Source: an uncultured Pseudomonadota bacterium
GTDB lineage: Bacteria; SAR324; NAC60-12
Direction of reading: 5' to 3'
Length of the DNA stretch: 33,053 bases
Assembly: GCA_913056375.1 (NCBI GenBank)
Contig: CAJXNF010000003.1
Location: 1 to 33,053 of the forward strand
This document shows, in pieces, positions 29,844 through 33,053 of this stretch. The notes beneath the pieces were generated by a model that worked only from the letters and a program-made list of their open reading frames with translations, made no database searches and was not told the origin of the DNA. The position numbers were made by a program, and so were the translations under genes. Each line of letters starts with the position of its first letter. The first letter of the stretch is position 1.

Positions 29844-31166
29844 ATGAAGCTACTGATACGACAAACCACCCTGGTCACCGTCAATGAGAAAGACGAGGTG
29901 TTGGAACAGGCCGACCTAGCGATTGTCGATGATAAAATCGCTGCGATTGGTGAAATCCCAGAAGGCTTTGTACCTGACCGAATTCTTGAAGGACAAGACC
30001 GCATCGTGCTGCCTGGGTTGATCAATAGCCACACGCATTTGTCGATGACGCTGATGCGCAATTATGCAGACGATCTGGACTTCTGGCCCTGGTTGATGGA
30101 ACGGATCAAGCCGCTGGAAGATCACCTGACTCTAGAGGACGTACGAATCGGTGCCCGTCTGGGTCTGGCAGAATTGATCAGAGGTGGGACAACCTGTTTT
30201 CATGATATGTATTTCCATATGGATCAGGTTGCTGAAGAGGTGGAAGCTGCTGGTATAAGAGCCTGCCTCTGTGAAACATTGTTTGATAATGCTGGTCAGG
30301 GCGAACAAATGCTCCATGATGCGGTTGAACTGCATCAACACTGGGATGGCCAAGCAGAAGGCCGGATCCGTGTTGCAATGGCCCCTCACTCAATCTATCT
30401 CTGCAGTCCGGGTTACTTGCGTGAAATTCTGCAGGAATCCTTGCGGCTACAATGTGGATGGCACACGCATCTCTGTGAAACAGAGCAAGAGGTGGAAAAC
30501 TGTCGACAGCAGCATGGCAAAACCCCTGTGCAATTATTGGCTGATCTTGATTGCTTTGAGGTTCCCGTAGTAGCGGCTCATGGAATCTATGTTGATGAGC
30601 AGGATCAGTACTTGTTACGGGAAGGAAAGGTGAGCATTGCCCACAATCCGAGCAGTAACCTCAAGCTCGCCAATGGCATTGCTCCCATCCAGTCTCTGCT
30701 ACATCAGGGAGTAAATGTTTGCTTGGGAACGGATGGAGCCGCCAGCAATAACAATCTCAACCTGTTTGAGGAAATGCACTTGGCAGCCTTGCTCCAGAAG
30801 TGGAAAAATCACGATGCTCAGGCTCTCCCTGCTTCAGAGGTCCTAAGAATGGCTACGATTCGCGGTGCTCAGGCCTTGGGATTAGGTCACCAGATCGGAT
30901 CACTGGAAGTTGGCAAGCAGGCCGACCTGATCATGATCAACACATCCCAACCGCATCTGGCTCCACGCCATGACCCGATTGCGCTGCTTGTCTACTCTGC
31001 TCAGGCCTCAGATGTCTGCACGGTCATGGTCAATGGGAAGATCCTGCTTGAAGATCATGTCTTGCAAACCCTAGATCAATCCTCCTTGCTGGAACAGGCC
31101 TCTCAGCAAACCCAACAATTGCTCCAACGAGCACAGGCTCACAAGCCAAAGTCTACACTGCTGTAG
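29844..31166 (+). CDS. mtaD: 5-methylthioadenosine/S-adenosylhomocysteine deaminase
   Basis: A 440-residue cytoplasmic amidohydrolase. Metal ligands are H63 and H65 (NSHTHLSMTLMRNYADDL), H209 in GWHTHLCETEQE, H246 in AAHGIYV, and D297 in GTDGAASNNNLNLFEEM; the MTA/SAH deaminase subgroup is marked by MRNYADDLDFWPWL, RGGTTCFHDMYF, APHSIYLCSP and HNPSSNLKLANG. The family converts MTA to methylthioinosine and SAH to S-inosylhomocysteine, releasing ammonia. The start is seven bases after the adenosylhomocysteinase stop, so the two form an operon. No strong ribosome site is seen, which suggests coupling to the upstream gene. Other ATZ/TRZ substrates, such as guanine or triazines, fit less well. Confidence 0.93.
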   Translation: MKLLIRQTTLVTVNEKDEVLEQADLAIVDDKIAAIGEIPEGFVPDRILEGQDRIVLPGLINSHTHLSMTLMRNYADDLDFWPWLMERIKPLEDHLTLEDVRIGARLGLAELIRGGTTCFHDMYFHMDQVAEEVEAAGIRACLCETLFDNAGQGEQMLHDAVELHQHWDGQAEGRIRVAMAPHSIYLCSPGYLREILQESLRLQCGWHTHLCETEQEVENCRQQHGKTPVQLLADLDCFEVPVVAAHGIYVDEQDQYLLREGKVSIAHNPSSNLKLANGIAPIQSLLHQGVNVCLGTDGAASNNNLNLFEEMHLAALLQKWKNHDAQALPASEVLRMATIRGAQALGLGHQIGSLEVGKQADLIMINTSQPHLAPRHDPIALLVYSAQASDVCTVMVNGKILLEDHVLQTLDQSSLLEQASQQTQQLLQRAQAHKPKSTLL

Positions 31167-31201
31167 CGCAGTACGTTCGCGTTTCCTAGGCATCGCAAGG
31201 G

Positions 31202-31216
31202 GCTCTGAGCAAGAGC
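31202..31216 (+). terminator. Weak hairpin between mtaD and the antiporter gene
   Basis: GCTCT at 31202-31206 and AGAGC at 31212-31216 form a 5-bp stem with a five-base loop, followed by a pyrimidine-rich run TTCTTCCTTCTCC. It is 36 bases after the mtaD stop. The stem is short, so efficiency would be low. Confidence 0.3.
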
Positions 31217-31256
31217 TTCTTCCTTCTCCTTTCCAACATTTTTTGGCTGTTTCGGG

Positions 31257-33053
31257 ATGGAAATTCCGCTGTTGCGAGATCTTGTGATCATTTTCAGTCT
31301 GTCGGTGGTGGTAATCTACGGCTGCCGACAGGTGAAGTTACCGATTCTGGTAGGTTTACTGGTTACCGGGATGCTGGTTGGTCCCAGAAGCTTCGGGTTG
31401 ATTCACGAGGTACATCTGGTCGAAGTGATGGCAGAGATTGGTGTCATCCTGCTGCTTTTCTCAATCGGAATTGAGTTCTCCCTGAAGAAGCTCTGGCAGA
31501 TTCGCACACTCGTCCTGGTCGGTGGGACCCTACAAGTCGGCCTGACGATGTTGGGAACTTTTGCTGTGACGCACTACCTGCTGGGATGGGCAACCACACA
31601 GGCTTGGTTTCTTGGAATGCTGTTATCGTTGTCTAGCACCGCTATTGTGCTCAAGCTTTACCAGGAACGCGGAGAGATGGAGACAATGCAGGGGCGCCTA
31701 GCCCTGGGAGTTCTCATTTTTCAGGATATTGCGGCGGTGCTGATGATTCTGGCGACCCCAATGTTGGGAGGAGAAGTTCTCGACACCTCGAGCCTTGATG
31801 TGTTTCGCCTTGTGTTGATTGGTCTTGGTCTACCGTTATTCATCTGGCTGGGATCTCAGTACGTTCTCCCCTGGATGTTGCACCGGGTGGTCAGTACCCG
31901 CAGTCCGGAATTGTTCCTATTGAGCATTGTCAGCATCTGCTTTGCGGTAGCCTGGGGGTTTTCGCAGGTCGGTATTTCCTTGGCGCTGGGTGCATTTTTG
32001 GCGGGTTTGGTGATTTCTGAGTCCGAGTACAGCCATGAAGCCTTTGAGCACGTGTTGCCGTTCCGGGAGATTTTCACCAGCATTTTCTTTGTTTCCGCCG
32101 GCATGCTGCTGGATATTGGTTATCTCTGGGAACATCTTGTGCTGGTGCTGGCTGTCTTGCTGGCTGTCTTAGTCTTCAAGTTGTTCATACTTTTGGGGGT
32201 AGCGATTGTACTGGGAATGCCGCTTCGCACAGCTTGGATTGCAGGATTTAGTTTGTGTCAGGTGGGTGAATTTGCCTTTGTGCTCAACACAACGGGTAGC
32301 CGCTTCCAGTTGTTGAGTCCGGACAATGAACAACTCTTCCTGACTGTGATCGTCCTGACGATGATGCTCACCTCTTTCCTGATTGCTGGAGCACCTCAAT
32401 TGACGCAGTCCCTACTGCACCTGCCCTGGCCTCGACGTTTGCGAGCTGGGCTTTACAAGGGCTTGCGTCTACAGATTCGTTCTTCTCGCTATGATCTGCA
32501 GGATCACCTAGTGATTGTTGGTTATGGCATCAATGGGCGCAACGTGGCTCGAGCTGCCAAACGAGCACAGGTACCCTACGTGGTGTTGGAAACTAACCCC
32601 GATACGGTTCGTAGTGAGCAGGCCCTGGGTGAGCCATTGGTCTATGGTGATGCTACTCAGAAAGCGGTGTTGAACCGAGTAGGAATTCGGCAGGCAAGAA
32701 CGGTTGTGGTAGTGATTGCAGAAGCGACGGCAACTCGACGGATCGTTTCAGCAGTCAGAGAACTCAATCCCAGTGTTTACCTGATTGCTCGAACTCGTTA
32801 TGTGCGCGAGGTGGAAGAACTACGCCGCCTGGGCGCCAATGAGGTTGTTCCTGAAGAATTTGAAACAGCGCTGGAGATCTTTGATCGAGTGTTGACGCAG
32901 TACCTCGTACCTCGTCCAGAGATCGATCATCTTGTCGAGGAAATGCGCTCTGGGAATTATGACCTATTGCGTCAGGAAGCTCTTCCTGAAACCACTGAGG
33001 TTTCCCAGGAACCCAACCTTCATCCAGAAATTCAAGTAACGACCTTGCTGCTG
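31257..33053 (+). CDS. CPA2-family monovalent cation:proton antiporter with RCK domain (3' end cut off)
   Basis: From ATG 31257 the frame stays open to the window end (599 codons), so the gene is truncated. Residues of about 1-395 are an antiporter domain with some 12 helices: LPILVGLLVTGMLVGPRSFGL, VILLLFSIGIEFSLKKLW, SLSSTAIVLKLYQERGE, LIFQDIAAVLMI with the ion-site Gln-Asp, LALGAFLAGLVISES, and FFVSAGMLLD. Residues of about 420-540 are a TrkA-N/RCK nucleotide-binding domain (HLVIVGYGINGRNVARAA, VLETNPDTV, YGDATQKAVLNRVGI, LIARTRYVREVEELRRLGANEVVPEE). This matches KefB/KefC/YbaL-type K+/H+ antiporters gated by nucleotide or glutathione binding. The ribosome site is weak (CGGG directly before ATG). 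Direction and ion specificity cannot be told. Confidence 0.93.
   Translation, partial: MEIPLLRDLVIIFSLSVVVIYGCRQVKLPILVGLLVTGMLVGPRSFGLIHEVHLVEVMAEIGVILLLFSIGIEFSLKKLWQIRTLVLVGGTLQVGLTMLGTFAVTHYLLGWATTQAWFLGMLLSLSSTAIVLKLYQERGEMETMQGRLALGVLIFQDIAAVLMILATPMLGGEVLDTSSLDVFRLVLIGLGLPLFIWLGSQYVLPWMLHRVVSTRSPELFLLSIVSICFAVAWGFSQVGISLALGAFLAGLVISESEYSHEAFEHVLPFREIFTSIFFVSAGMLLDIGYLWEHLVLVLAVLLAVLVFKLFILLGVAIVLGMPLRTAWIAGFSLCQVGEFAFVLNTTGSRFQLLSPDNEQLFLTVIVLTMMLTSFLIAGAPQLTQSLLHLPWPRRLRAGLYKGLRLQIRSSRYDLQDHLVIVGYGINGRNVARAAKRAQVPYVVLETNPDTVRSEQALGEPLVYGDATQKAVLNRVGIRQARTVVVVIAEATATRRIVSAVRELNPSVYLIARTRYVREVEELRRLGANEVVPEEFETALEIFDRVLTQYLVPRPEIDHLVEEMRSGNYDLLRQEALPETTEVSQEPNLHPEIQVTTLLL

Overview
The window is from a chromosome of a Gram-negative, aerobically respiring bacterium. 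The envelope calls are an OstA/LptA-like periplasmic protein, a LapA-like inner-membrane protein, a lipobox lipoprotein and a type IV pilin. The respiratory and oxygen-related calls are NuoN, lipoamide dehydrogenase and Fe-superoxide dismutase. There is no rRNA, tRNA, CRISPR array, insertion sequence or phage gene that I can recognise, so taxonomy rests on gene content only. A proteobacterial or deep delta-like lineage (for example a marine SAR324-type group) fits, but this is not proven. Both ends cut genes.

Layout. 1-1085 (minus): a truncated PCu(A)C copper chaperone and a small DUF2946-like exported protein. 1305-3033: an overlapping umuD-umuC pair encoding a DNA polymerase V-like mutagenesis system. 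3294-6248: sodB and a K+-dependent H+-pyrophosphatase (hppA), each with its own visible promoter. 6402-11158: a large BarA-like hybrid histidine kinase, the bifunctional NAD(P)HX repair enzyme Nnr, and a convergent stand-alone receiver that has lost its phosphorylation residues. 11346-14663: a tight operon of pyrG, an OstA/LptA-like periplasmic protein and an FKBP prolyl isomerase. 14799-16305: a visibly AT-rich, gene-poor stretch with a 60-residue H-NS-like protein lacking the usual DNA-binding domain, a cluster of GCAAAG/CTTTGC hexamers, a 53-codon ORF and an unrecognised 195-residue protein. 16319-18428: LapA-like protein, an exported unknown and an alpha/beta hydrolase. 18626-23771 (minus): a very large exported TPR-CHAT protease-like protein downstream of lpdA. 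23940-28410 (minus): nuoN, a type IV pilin, a lipoprotein whose start lies inside the pilin gene, and a FlgT-like exported protein, closely packed. 28586-31166: an archaeal/Thermotoga-type adenosylhomocysteinase paired with an MTA/SAH deaminase. 31257-33053: a truncated KefB/CPA2-type cation:proton antiporter.

How the genes may work together. The adenosylhomocysteinase-deaminase pair looks like a methyl-cycle module that could run through S-inosylhomocysteine, a route described in methanogens. The pyrG-OstA-FKBP operon links CTP supply to the envelope. The pilin, lipoprotein and FlgT-like protein look like an envelope module of unknown purpose placed behind a nuoN gene that is not preceded by nuoM. 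The most unusual single proteins are the degenerate receiver, the exported TPR-CHAT protein with an EF-hand-like loop next to its catalytic Cys, and the truncated H-NS-like protein.
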